Assembly (NCBI GenBank): GCA_021846045.1
Contig: JAJZCM010000019.1
Location: 1-34,997, forward strand
Length of the DNA stretch: 34,997 bases
DNA from: a bacterium
GTDB lineage: Bacteria > Elusimicrobiota > Elusimicrobia > UBA1565 > UBA9628
Direction: 5' to 3'
In this document: positions 18,760-26,666 of the stretch, one piece after another
Layout: every line of letters starts with the position of its first letter
Position numbering within the stretch: position 1 is the stretch's first letter
Position numbers and translations under genes: made by a program
Notes under the pieces: model-generated
What the model was told of the DNA's origin: nothing
The model's database searches: none
Seen by the model: only the letters and a program-made list of their open reading frames with translations

Positions 18760-20064
18760 TTATCCGCTCAAAAGTTTTTTGTCGCGGAGCAGACGATGGT
18801 AGCCAATTCCAAAACGATGAGCCTCATCTCTCAAGCGTTCCAAGAGATTGCGGGCGTCGCTCCCGCGCTCTAAAATGACGGACTCGGGCCGTCCGGGGAT
18901 AAAAACCTCTTCCAGACGCTTGGCCAAGGAAATCACGGGAACATGAACCTGGATGTCTTTAAGCGCCGCCCAAGCCGCGGAGAGCTGTCCCTTGCCGCCA
19001 TCAATCAAGATCAAATCCGGATAAACTTGGCCTTCTTTTTTTAAACGAAGATACCGCCTTCGCACGACTTCCGCCATTGATTTAAAGTCGTCAATCCCCG
19101 CCATCTCCTTGATTTTAAATTTCCGGTAATGGGCCTTATGAGGAACTCCCCCCTTGAAGCAAACCATAGAAGCCACGGTTTCATGACCTTGGAAATGGGA
19201 GATATCGAAACACTCGATATGAAAAGGCGGAGTTTTGAGGCATAAAGCCTCTTGAAGCGCGCTCACCGAGCGGGAATAACCGAGAGTCTCGATCACATCA
19301 TCAGCTTTCAGCGCCCGCAAGCGAACGTTCTCTCCCATCTGAGACAAAGCCGCAAGACTGTCTCTTAAGCGCGCCGCCCATTCATAATCAAGATTGGAGG
19401 AGGCCGCCTTCATCTCCCGCGCTAAAGACTCTTTGAGCTTTTCATATTCGCCCTTGAAGAAAAATCTCGCGTTTTCAACCTCCCGGCGATATTTTTCATG
19501 GGAAATGAGCCCCGCGCAGGGCGCCGGGCAATCTCCGGTGTGGTAGTAGAGGCAGGAATTAATTTTTTGAGGAGCCAAGGGACGGTCAAAGCCGAAATCC
19601 CAGCGGCAAGGTCTGAGCCTAAAATATCTGCGCCGCCACAAAAAGCGCAAAAGCCCGCGCACCGGAGAAACCTTGGGAAAAGGGCCGAAATAAGCGGCGC
19701 CGTCCGCGATTTTTTTCCGAACGAGGAAAATCCTAGGAAAATCTTCGTTGAGGCTGATTTTGACATAGGGATAGGCCTTGTCATCTTTGAGCGCGATATT
19801 GAAAAAAGGCTTTTTCTCTTTAATCAAGGTCCGCTCAAGCAAAAGAGCTTCTCTTTCGGAGGCGGAGGGAATATAGTCGATTCTTCGAATCAGCGGAGCC
19901 AAAACCGAGGTTTTTAAGCTCGCGCGCTCCGGATTAAAATATTGCGAAACGCGCTTGGCCAAATCCTTGGCTTTTCCGATGTAGAGAATTTCCGAAGCGG
20001 CATCCCTCATCAAATACACCCCGCAGGCATGAGGCACGTGCGCGTAAAGGTTTTTTCTATCCAT
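18760..20064 (-). CDS. uvrC: Excinuclease ABC subunit C, short form
   Basis: GIY-YIG domain (GVYLMRDAASEILYIGKAKDLAKRV); ECFDISHFQGHETVASMVCF; LILIDGGKGQLSAA; RDEAHRFGIGYHR. The product ends before the usual HhH2 region. Confidence 0.88.
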   Translation of the reverse strand: MDRKNLYAHVPHACGVYLMRDAASEILYIGKAKDLAKRVSQYFNPERASLKTSVLAPLIRRIDYIPSASEREALLLERTLIKEKKPFFNIALKDDKAYPYVKISLNEDFPRIFLVRKKIADGAAYFGPFPKVSPVRGLLRFLWRRRYFRLRPCRWDFGFDRPLAPQKINSCLYYHTGDCPAPCAGLISHEKYRREVENARFFFKGEYEKLKESLAREMKAASSNLDYEWAARLRDSLAALSQMGENVRLRALKADDVIETLGYSRSVSALQEALCLKTPPFHIECFDISHFQGHETVASMVCFKGGVPHKAHYRKFKIKEMAGIDDFKSMAEVVRRRYLRLKKEGQVYPDLILIDGGKGQLSAAWAALKDIQVHVPVISLAKRLEEVFIPGRPESVILERGSDARNLLERLRDEAHRFGIGYHRLLRDKKLLSG

Positions 20065-20085
20065 GGGTACGATTAGTCTTTTAAG

Positions 20086-20153
20086 TTAGTCCCTTTCCTC
20101 AATGATACTAAGGTTGGGACAATGCCGACCTTATGGTTATTTAGGGAAGGCAT
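20086..20153 (+). repeat. Nested-palindrome repeat family B, copy 1
   Basis: TTAGTCCCTTTCCTCAATGATACTAAGGTTGGGACAATGCCGACCTTATGGTTATTTAGGGAAGGCAT; near-identical inverted copy at 26819-26885. Confidence 0.9.
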
Positions 20154-20179
20154 AGTATACGTAACTCCCATCGGTTATG

Positions 20180-20640
20180 TGAGGCGCTCCCAAAAATTCG
20201 GACCAGGGGCTGAGGTGGTAAAATGACCTTAAATGGGGAGCAAAAAGATGCGAAAACCGCAGAAACAGTATAGTGCGGACTTCAAAGCCCGCGTGGTGGT
20301 GTCCGCGTTGAGGGAAGACCGGATGCTCAACAAGATGGCAAGCCGCTACGAGGTTCATCCGACGGCAATTACGCGGTGGAAAAAGCAGGCTCTGGAAGGA
20401 TTGCCTGGCGTGTTTTCGGCCCCGATGACAGGCCGGAGTCCCGACGATGCGCTTGAGGCGGATCTTTACGAGCAGATAGGTCGGCTGAAAGTGGAGCTGG
20501 GGTGGCTAAAAAAAAGATGGGGCCCTGGACTTGAGGAGCGGCGGGCGATGATAGAACTTGGCCACCCGGAGATTTCGGTGAGACGGCAAAGACCAGCTCA
20601 AATCAGGTCAACCGTGGTCCAAAGAACTGGGAGCGCCTCA
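20180..20640 (+). mobile_element. Internally deleted IS3-family element retaining both terminal inverted repeats
   Basis: Left TIR TGAGGCGCTCCCAAAAATTCGGACCA (20180-20205). The right TIR reverse complement is TGAGGCGCTCCCAGTTCTTTGGACCA (20615-20640). Confidence 0.85.
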
Positions 20641-20658
20641 GCCTTAGGGGACCGTTAA
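20233..20658 (+). pseudogene. IS3-family OrfA with remnant of OrfB (deleted)
   Basis: YSADFKARVVVSALREDRMLNKMASRYEVHPTAITRWKKQALEG is OrfA-like. The OrfB start GLEERRAMIELGHPEISVRRQ then jumps to the element's right end. An A8 run (ctaaaaaaaagatgg) at the OrfA/OrfB junction resembles an IS3 frameshift site. Confidence 0.85.
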
Positions 20659-21936
20659 ATGATAAACGGTCGTCTTTTTCTGCGAAGTAATCGCCATTTC
20701 TGTTAAATCCACGCTATAGCGGATGATGGGGCGAGGGGCCTCAGGATGCTTTTCTTTCCAAAGGAGAAATTCGCTTTTTCCCAGGATTTTTCCATTCTGT
20801 TCGATGAAAAATTGTCCCTGAGACTCGGCCCATAAATGATTTTGAGAAAGGGCCATGGGTTTGGCGTTGGGCGCGGAGTAGAGAAATGATTCTTTCCCGC
20901 GCTTGACAACATAGGCCCAGCCTCCATTAGAGAGAATTCCCCATTTTGAGCCTCGATGATAATAATAATTGGCGCCGTTGGATATCCAACCTTCTTTATT
21001 GGACAAATCTTTGGGCGGAGGCCAAGGAAGTTGGGCGGCTTCATCCGGCCCCAGAGAGCGCCCGGAAAGGTATTGTCCAGCAGGCGGCGTCGGAAGATTT
21101 CCCTGATTCCAGGGATTGGGAGGGAATTTTCCCACCCGAGGAGATGTCAAGGCTTTCTTTCCAATCCATTTTTCAATAGAAATTTTTCTTTTTGAGTTTT
21201 TCTTGTGATTTCTTGCGTGGGCGCGTCTTTTTTTTGAATCTCTAATTTTTTTGGAAGTATGTCGAATATTGATTCGAGCGAGATGATAGGCTCGGAGGAG
21301 CGGATTGCGAGGCGGGCGGGAATGTTTTCGGGGCGGCCTCTGCCGCGCGACTTTCACTTTTTCGTTTTTATGCAAAACAGCTTTTCCGGAAACTTTCCCG
21401 GTCTTGACCCATTCTTTGAGAAGGCGTTTTTCCGCTTCAATTTCATGGTTGGGTCTTTGTCTTCCTTGAGTTGGGGGCGCCGGAGTGGCCGCGGCGTTTG
21501 GAAAATCAAATTTGTTTGAGCCATGGGTTTTTGAGTTTTTTGCGAAATAGGGCGAGTATTCACTGAGAGGCGTCTCGCGGCTTTTCTTTTTTTGAGATTT
21601 GCCCTCGCCTAAAAAGATCCAAGAGTGGGCCCCTGAGTCGTTCGGCATTGAATGAGAAGCGTATTCTCCTATTTCTCTTGGGACATCCGAAGCCATGGCG
21701 TCATTCCAAATCCGGGCGCTCAGAGGTTTGATTTGCGCCTTAGATTGGATGAGTGGGGATGTGAATGGATCAGCGGGACGCGCAACGGCCTTGCTCGTTT
21801 GCGTAGGGGGTTCCTTGGGGGCGCCTTTTCCCATCATGAAAACAGGATTCTTAAGGCGCGGCATGGTAAAAAAGGCCAGAAAGAGAATCGCCCCTAAAAG
21901 CAGGAGGGCCAAAAACGGCTTTTTCATCTGAGGCAT
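20644..21936 (-). CDS. Uncharacterised single-pass membrane protein with basic low-complexity linker and Trp/Tyr-rich C-terminal domain
   Basis: N-terminal TM (KKPFLALLLLGAILFLAFFTM), Lys/Arg-rich centre, C-terminal NYYYHRGSKWGILSNGGWAYVVKRG. Coupled (TAAATG) to the upstream lytic transglycosylase. Confidence 0.55.
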   Translation of the reverse strand: MPQMKKPFLALLLLGAILFLAFFTMPRLKNPVFMMGKGAPKEPPTQTSKAVARPADPFTSPLIQSKAQIKPLSARIWNDAMASDVPREIGEYASHSMPNDSGAHSWIFLGEGKSQKKKSRETPLSEYSPYFAKNSKTHGSNKFDFPNAAATPAPPTQGRQRPNHEIEAEKRLLKEWVKTGKVSGKAVLHKNEKVKVARQRPPRKHSRPPRNPLLRAYHLARINIRHTSKKIRDSKKRRAHARNHKKNSKRKISIEKWIGKKALTSPRVGKFPPNPWNQGNLPTPPAGQYLSGRSLGPDEAAQLPWPPPKDLSNKEGWISNGANYYYHRGSKWGILSNGGWAYVVKRGKESFLYSAPNAKPMALSQNHLWAESQGQFFIEQNGKILGKSEFLLWKEKHPEAPRPIIRYSVDLTEMAITSQKKTTVYHLTVP

Positions 21937-22773
21937 TTATATCTCCGCGACAAAATGCGCGGCGAGTGACTTGGGCTGCGGTGGGGCGTTGCGAATTTGA
22001 GATACGGGCGAATGATAGAAAAGCATGACTTTCCGAACATAATTTCGGGTTGATCGGTAGAGCCAGCGGCTTCTTAAAAACCGCGGTCCGGCGTGATAAG
22101 CGGCGATGACGCGTTCAATGACCCAAGGCGGCAGACGCTTGATGGAGGCGCCGCTAAGGCCTAGCTTCTTTAGGATGTTGGCAAAGAGATTCGCCAGATA
22201 AGCGCTTCCCGCCGCGATATTATCATCGCCGAAAAAAAGGCGGTAGGAAGAGATGCCGAAGTGGGAAGCCGTTCTGGGGACGACTTGCATGAGCCCTCGC
22301 GCGCCGCGGCCGGAAACCGCATTTTCATTAAAGCCGGATTCGGCGGCGATGACCGCTTTAATGAGGCGTGGGTCGAGATGATAAATTGCCGCATATTTGA
22401 GAATAACGGGGTCGTATTGGTCAATTTTTTGTGGATGAGAGGTAAATTGGGTAAATAGACGTTTATACCCGCTAATCTCATTGGGGAGAGGGATTTTAAA
22501 GAAATTCTTTCTTGGAAGCCCTCTAAGATTGATGGGCTTATTTAAGGCTTTTGACGGGGCTTGGGCCGAGGGCGTGGAAACAGAACCTTGAATCTTGGTT
22601 ATTTCCCGGTCAAACAGCCAATTGAGGTGATTAACATCAACATCTGCGGCCGGGAAGCCCGCCATGGCCAGTATTGGCGCCTCGCGCCCGGGGTTTCCAT
22701 TTTGCGAGTGGGCGGAGTTGGCGGCTAAGACCATTACGGTTAAGACCATCAGAGGACGATATAATCTCACCAT
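21937..22773 (-). CDS. Lytic transglycosylase (SLT domain), secreted
   Basis: LIKAVIAAESGFNENAVSGRGARGLMQVVPRTASHFGI; AAGSAYLANL; VIAAYHAGP. Confidence 0.88.
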   Translation of the reverse strand: MVRLYRPLMVLTVMVLAANSAHSQNGNPGREAPILAMAGFPAADVDVNHLNWLFDREITKIQGSVSTPSAQAPSKALNKPINLRGLPRKNFFKIPLPNEISGYKRLFTQFTSHPQKIDQYDPVILKYAAIYHLDPRLIKAVIAAESGFNENAVSGRGARGLMQVVPRTASHFGISSYRLFFGDDNIAAGSAYLANLFANILKKLGLSGASIKRLPPWVIERVIAAYHAGPRFLRSRWLYRSTRNYVRKVMLFYHSPVSQIRNAPPQPKSLAAHFVAEI

Positions 22774-22854
22774 ACACCCAGTATATCACGCATTCCCTTT
22801 ATCGGACAGGGCCAAAGGGCCTAGATTTGCCTAGGTCTTTAGACCTACCTGAAA

Positions 22855-22877
22855 GAAATAGGGACTGTCCCTATTTC
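22855..22877. repeat. Palindrome family C (GAAATAGGGACTGTCCCTATTTC)
   Basis: 23-nt palindrome, symmetric except for the central base. It contains the stop codon of the nitroreductase gene. Confidence 0.85.
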
Positions 22878-23911
22878 CTGATTATTTTGCGGAGGCTGCG
22901 GGCGGAGGGCTCTTTGGCGGCATATCCCAAGCGAAAAAACATTAAAATTCTCTTTTCATTTTCAATAGAAAACGCTTCCTTGAGCATTTTTATCCCGTTG
23001 GTGAGGCATTCCCGCTGGGAGGGCGTAAATTGGGCGGGGTTATTCCAAAGCATATGAAACAAGGCAACCAGGGCGTATTCGGGCTGGAGGGAAAGGCCTA
23101 AGGATGTCATTTTTAGCCAAAGGCGTTCAAACAATTTCCCGCCATTAAGAATGGATTGCGGCGAATCATCCGGAACTTCGATGAGGCCCAAGGCGGAAGA
23201 CCCCATACATAATTGATAATCTCGAAAAGCCGCGAAACGGCTGAGACCAAAAAGATTAAGCGCCTTTGTCAGCCTCCAAGAGCTCAAGAATCTAAAGGCC
23301 GGCTCTTGAATTCCCAATTCCAGGGTTTTGATATAGAGTCCGTCGCGGGTTCTTTCAGCTTCCGCTTGATTCCAGCGGATACTCTGAAAAAGAGCTTGAT
23401 GGATGCCCTGATCTTCCATCATGACCTGAGAACCGTAAAAGGCGGCCTTGGCCGCGGATTTCTTAGCGGGAAGCCCATCCGCAAGAGAGAGCCGTCCAAA
23501 GCCTGAATTTTGGGCGGTTTGAATGAGTTCTTCTCGAATTTCAGGGGGCAGGTCCCTATGCAAATAATTTCGACGGTTGACCGAGCGCTTTTCAATAAAT
23601 GGAAAAAGCGGATGTGGCGTTTTCACCGAAGATTCGCGAAACTTTAGAGAGGCGATGGCCCCCCCCGCAGGGAATAAATCTTCCATCATTTCTAGCCCTA
23701 ATTCTTGAGCGGCAATCAACATGTTTTCCAAAACGGCGCCGTAGCCTGTGAGAGATGGACGATGATTTAAGTTGAATGGGTGGTTATGAAACGCCCCCAC
23801 GAGTTCCAGAGCGTCCTCTTTTAGAGAAAAACGCCAGTCCTGGAGATTGTCACCCGAGGGCGCCATCTGCCCGTAGCGGGCAATTTCTAGGAGCGTTTCC
23901 TTTGTGATCAT
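22871..23911 (-). CDS. Nitroreductase-fold protein (Rv1355c/MoeY C-terminal-domain-like)
   Basis: LLEIARYGQMAPSGDNLQDWRF; IEKRSVNRRNYLHRDLP; GYGAVLENMLIAAQELGLEM. The likely start (MITKET, 23911) overlaps the ThiF stop as ATGA. Confidence 0.75.
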   Translation of the reverse strand: MITKETLLEIARYGQMAPSGDNLQDWRFSLKEDALELVGAFHNHPFNLNHRPSLTGYGAVLENMLIAAQELGLEMMEDLFPAGGAIASLKFRESSVKTPHPLFPFIEKRSVNRRNYLHRDLPPEIREELIQTAQNSGFGRLSLADGLPAKKSAAKAAFYGSQVMMEDQGIHQALFQSIRWNQAEAERTRDGLYIKTLELGIQEPAFRFLSSWRLTKALNLFGLSRFAAFRDYQLCMGSSALGLIEVPDDSPQSILNGGKLFERLWLKMTSLGLSLQPEYALVALFHMLWNNPAQFTPSQRECLTNGIKMLKEAFSIENEKRILMFFRLGYAAKEPSARSLRKIIRK

Positions 23912-24774
23912 ATCTTGGCGGCGCGTTTGACGCGACGCAAGAGGATTTTCTGCTTGAGCTTTTGAATCGGATTTTTGCCGCCGAACCATAAATACCCTTT
24001 TTTATAGCGCTTGAGATAAGGATCGAATTGAAAGTAATAAGGCGCGGACAGGGGCGGGGTCCTTTTTAGAATCCAGTTGACGGCTTCAGTTGAGGCAAGG
24101 CCCGCGCAAAGGGCGCAGGCGGACGCCAAGGCCGGCCCTTTTCCGGCTTTGAGATCCACTTTGCCGAGATTGAGGTATTTGAGATGCAAAAGGGCCGGAG
24201 TAAGACCGACCGCAAAGGCGGCGATTTTTTCCTCATAACCCATGGAATCATTAATTCCGAAATATTCGTCAAAATTCATTCCGGTCGGTGAAAAATTAAG
24301 AAGCATGGCGCCAAAACCCAAGGGGCCGGAGGTGACGACCGGAATTTTCTTTTCCCAAGCCGTCATGAAGTAGAGGCGCCGCGCATCGATTTGAAAAAAA
24401 TCAATGCCGTCCAAGGCGACGTCGACCCCTTGAAGAAAGGAGTCGATATTTTGAGCGTTGACAAATTCTTTAAAGACCGTGACCTTGGCTTGGGGGTTGA
24501 TGGATTTTACTATTGCCGCGACAGTCTCGGCTTTGTTTTCTCCGAAAGTTTCAACCGAAGCGCCGTATTGACGGTTGATGTTGACGATTTCAAAAACATC
24601 CTCATCAGCGACATGAAAGTTTCCCACTCCCATGCGCGCCAAGGTCGCAAGATGAATGCCGCCCACTCCCCCGGCGCCGGCGACGGCAACCGTTGATTGG
24701 CGGAGAGCGTTTTGCTCCTGCTCGGTTAAAATACCGATGTTGCGAGAGAAAGCTTGGTCGTAGTCGTAACTCAT
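23908..24774 (-). CDS. ThiF/MoeB/HesA-family E1-like adenylyltransferase
   Basis: VAVAGAGGVGGIHLATLARMGVGNFHVADEDVFEIVNINRQYGAS; VDVALDGIDFFQIDARRL. ATG at 24774 (MSYDYDQAF) is preferred over TTG at 24795. Confidence 0.88.
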   Translation of the reverse strand: MSYDYDQAFSRNIGILTEQEQNALRQSTVAVAGAGGVGGIHLATLARMGVGNFHVADEDVFEIVNINRQYGASVETFGENKAETVAAIVKSINPQAKVTVFKEFVNAQNIDSFLQGVDVALDGIDFFQIDARRLYFMTAWEKKIPVVTSGPLGFGAMLLNFSPTGMNFDEYFGINDSMGYEEKIAAFAVGLTPALLHLKYLNLGKVDLKAGKGPALASACALCAGLASTEAVNWILKRTPPLSAPYYFQFDPYLKRYKKGYLWFGGKNPIQKLKQKILLRRVKRAAKI

Positions 24775-24818
24775 TGAATTTTTTGATATCTTCAATTATA
24801 GTACCATAACAATTACAT

Positions 24819-25211
24819 ATGTTCAAAAGAATAATGATCGCAGATGACAATTCGGTCGTCCATGATTTGATTTCCGCGCAGATGGCTATTTTAGGGCACG
24901 AGGTCGCGGGCGTCGAATCGGTCGGCAAGAAGGTCGTATCAACTTACCAGCGTCTTAAGCCGGACCTCTTGGTCTTAGACATCAGTTTCGAGGATACAGA
25001 CGGATTAAGCATATTGCGCGAACTTCGCAGTATCCATCCAGAGGCCAAGGTTTTAGTGCTCAGCGCCAATGAACAAAAAGAGACTCGCGCAATCGTGACC
25101 GCATTAGAAGCGGCCTTTCTTGCTAAGCCTTTTGCCGCAGTAGACCTTCAGGCGGCAGTTAAAAAAATATTCGACCAACCATCCGGTAACAGCACGAGGG
25201 CTTCCAAGTGA
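24819..25211 (+). CDS. CheY-like single-domain response regulator
   Basis: IMIADDN, DLLVLDISFEDTDG (phospho-acceptor Asp), VLVLSAN, AFLAKPF (Lys-Pro). Confidence 0.92.
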   Translation: MFKRIMIADDNSVVHDLISAQMAILGHEVAGVESVGKKVVSTYQRLKPDLLVLDISFEDTDGLSILRELRSIHPEAKVLVLSANEQKETRAIVTALEAAFLAKPFAAVDLQAAVKKIFDQPSGNSTRASK

Positions 25212-26551
25212 GCGAATCATTGAGCCCTCAGGAGTTGGAAGTTCTAGGCAAGATATTCCGGGACGGGGCGCTTTTAAGCGGTCGGAAATTATCTAAGTTT
25301 GGCCAAGGGAAATGGAAAGTTTCTTTTTCAGGCATACGGACGGTTACCGGCGAAAAAATCTCAGAATTTTTTAAGCTGGACATTGGAATAAACATGGGCG
25401 CCTTTGTCGGCATTTCAGAGCCGCTTTTTTTTGAAATCGTGATGTTGTTTCCGGAATGGAGCTTGATTCCTTTGGAAAAAAGTATTGCCGAAGCAACTCA
25501 AACCAGCGCCAGCAATTCGGACATGAACCGCCCGATTTTTAGCGAAGTGGCCAATATTTTGGGGAACGGTATTTTGGGAGCCTTGGCGGATCATTGCGGA
25601 GAGGCCTTTATCTCCTTGGCTCCAAAACTTGCGCGCGGTACGAAGCAACAAATTATTTCAATGGCGACGCGTCGCATGCCGGAAAACGCCGAGGCTCTCT
25701 TGATCCATGCGGAATTTTTCTCGGACAGTCAAGCCTGCGCAGCGACGGTTCTGGTCTTGGCGGATGCGGCGGCTTTAAGAAAGATATTGCCGAACAATTC
25801 GTCACTCCGGCAATCCGTAAGCTGGAGTCCAGACCCGAGTGAAAGTCTGGATTCCGGCTTTCGCCGGAATGACGGCATTGAAAGGACGCCTTCTCCGAGC
25901 GCCGATTTTAAGGTTTTATGCGCACAAAGCCCTCAAGATTTAGAAGATGTTTTTCGGCTTCGCTACCAGGTTTATGTAGTTGAGCATGGGTTCGAAAATC
26001 CAGCGGATTATCCTGACAAGCTTGAGAAAGACCTCTATGACGACTCTTCCGTCCATTTCTTGGCTCGCGACAATCAAGGTCGCGCCATTGGAACCGCGCG
26101 ATTGGTTTTAAATTCAAATCATGGTTTCCCTATGGAAAAGGAATACGATATTACGAAAACTTTGGCGCAAATTGATAGGAAAAAAACCGGAGAATTTTCA
26201 CGTTTCGCCATTCCGCGAAATGTCCAGGGTGAAAGGGGCGATTCTTTCAATGAATCCGCACGCGCCGGACATAGTGAAATCGCGTTGGCTTTGCTTTTGG
26301 CGGTATTTCAGAAAAGCGAACAAGAGGGTTTGACCCACTGGTGCTCCGCTGTTGAGCGGGCCTTGTGGCTGGCGTTGCGTCGTGGCGGCGTTTATTGGCA
26401 TCAAATTGGGGAACCTAAAGACTATCACGGCATCCGCATTCCATGTTTGCTTCCCATCGAAGAGTGCGTCAATCTTCGGGTGTTTCCCTTTCCGAAGGAA
26501 GTCGAGGCCTTCTACGCCTCCCGAGCCAAGGGAATTTTCGACGATAAGTAG
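25208..26551 (+). CDS. CheC/CheX-like phosphatase domain fused to autoinducer-synthase (LuxI)-like / exosortase-associated acyltransferase domain
   Basis: N-terminal FSEVANILGNGILGALADHCGEAFISLAP contains E-x2-N-x22-P. C-terminal LEDVFRLRYQVYVVEHGFENP, VHFLARDNQGRAIGTARLVLNSNHGFPMEKEY, GEFSRFAIPR. Confidence 0.78.
   Translation: MSESLSPQELEVLGKIFRDGALLSGRKLSKFGQGKWKVSFSGIRTVTGEKISEFFKLDIGINMGAFVGISEPLFFEIVMLFPEWSLIPLEKSIAEATQTSASNSDMNRPIFSEVANILGNGILGALADHCGEAFISLAPKLARGTKQQIISMATRRMPENAEALLIHAEFFSDSQACAATVLVLADAAALRKILPNNSSLRQSVSWSPDPSESLDSGFRRNDGIERTPSPSADFKVLCAQSPQDLEDVFRLRYQVYVVEHGFENPADYPDKLEKDLYDDSSVHFLARDNQGRAIGTARLVLNSNHGFPMEKEYDITKTLAQIDRKKTGEFSRFAIPRNVQGERGDSFNESARAGHSEIALALLLAVFQKSEQEGLTHWCSAVERALWLALRRGGVYWHQIGEPKDYHGIRIPCLLPIEECVNLRVFPFPKEVEAFYASRAKGIFDDK
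25801..25874 (+). repeat. Palindromic repeat family A, copy 3, inside a coding sequence
   Basis: GTCACTCCGGCAATCCGTAAGCTGGAGTCCAGACCCGAGTGAAAGTCTGGATTCCGGCTTTCGCCGGAATGACGG; encodes in-frame SLRQSVSWSPDPSESLDSGFRRNDG. Confidence 0.9.
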
Positions 26552-26561
26552 AAACAAGCGG

Positions 26562-26575
26562 TTGATTTAAATCAA
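26562..26575. promoter_or_regulatory. Perfect FNR/CRP-superfamily-type box TTGATTTAAATCAA
   Basis: Exact TTGAT-N4-ATCAA palindrome in the intergenic region upstream of the small peptide gene. Confidence 0.6.
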
Positions 26576-26666
26576 TCCCAGGCCTTAACTTCTCTCATGG
26601 CGCGGCCGGCGGCGCTTGCAGTATCATAAAAGCATGAGAAAAGATAACCCAAGGGAGGGTCAAAAT

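Noticed and set aside
23908-23989. 82-nt overlap of the nitroreductase ORF with ThiF
   Set aside because: Artefact of taking the longest ORF; internal ATG at 23911 gives a normal ATGA overlap and a nitroreductase-like N-terminus.
2407-25874. Repeat family A as a CRISPR array
   Set aside because: Copies are kilobases apart in both orientations with no spacers and no cas genes.
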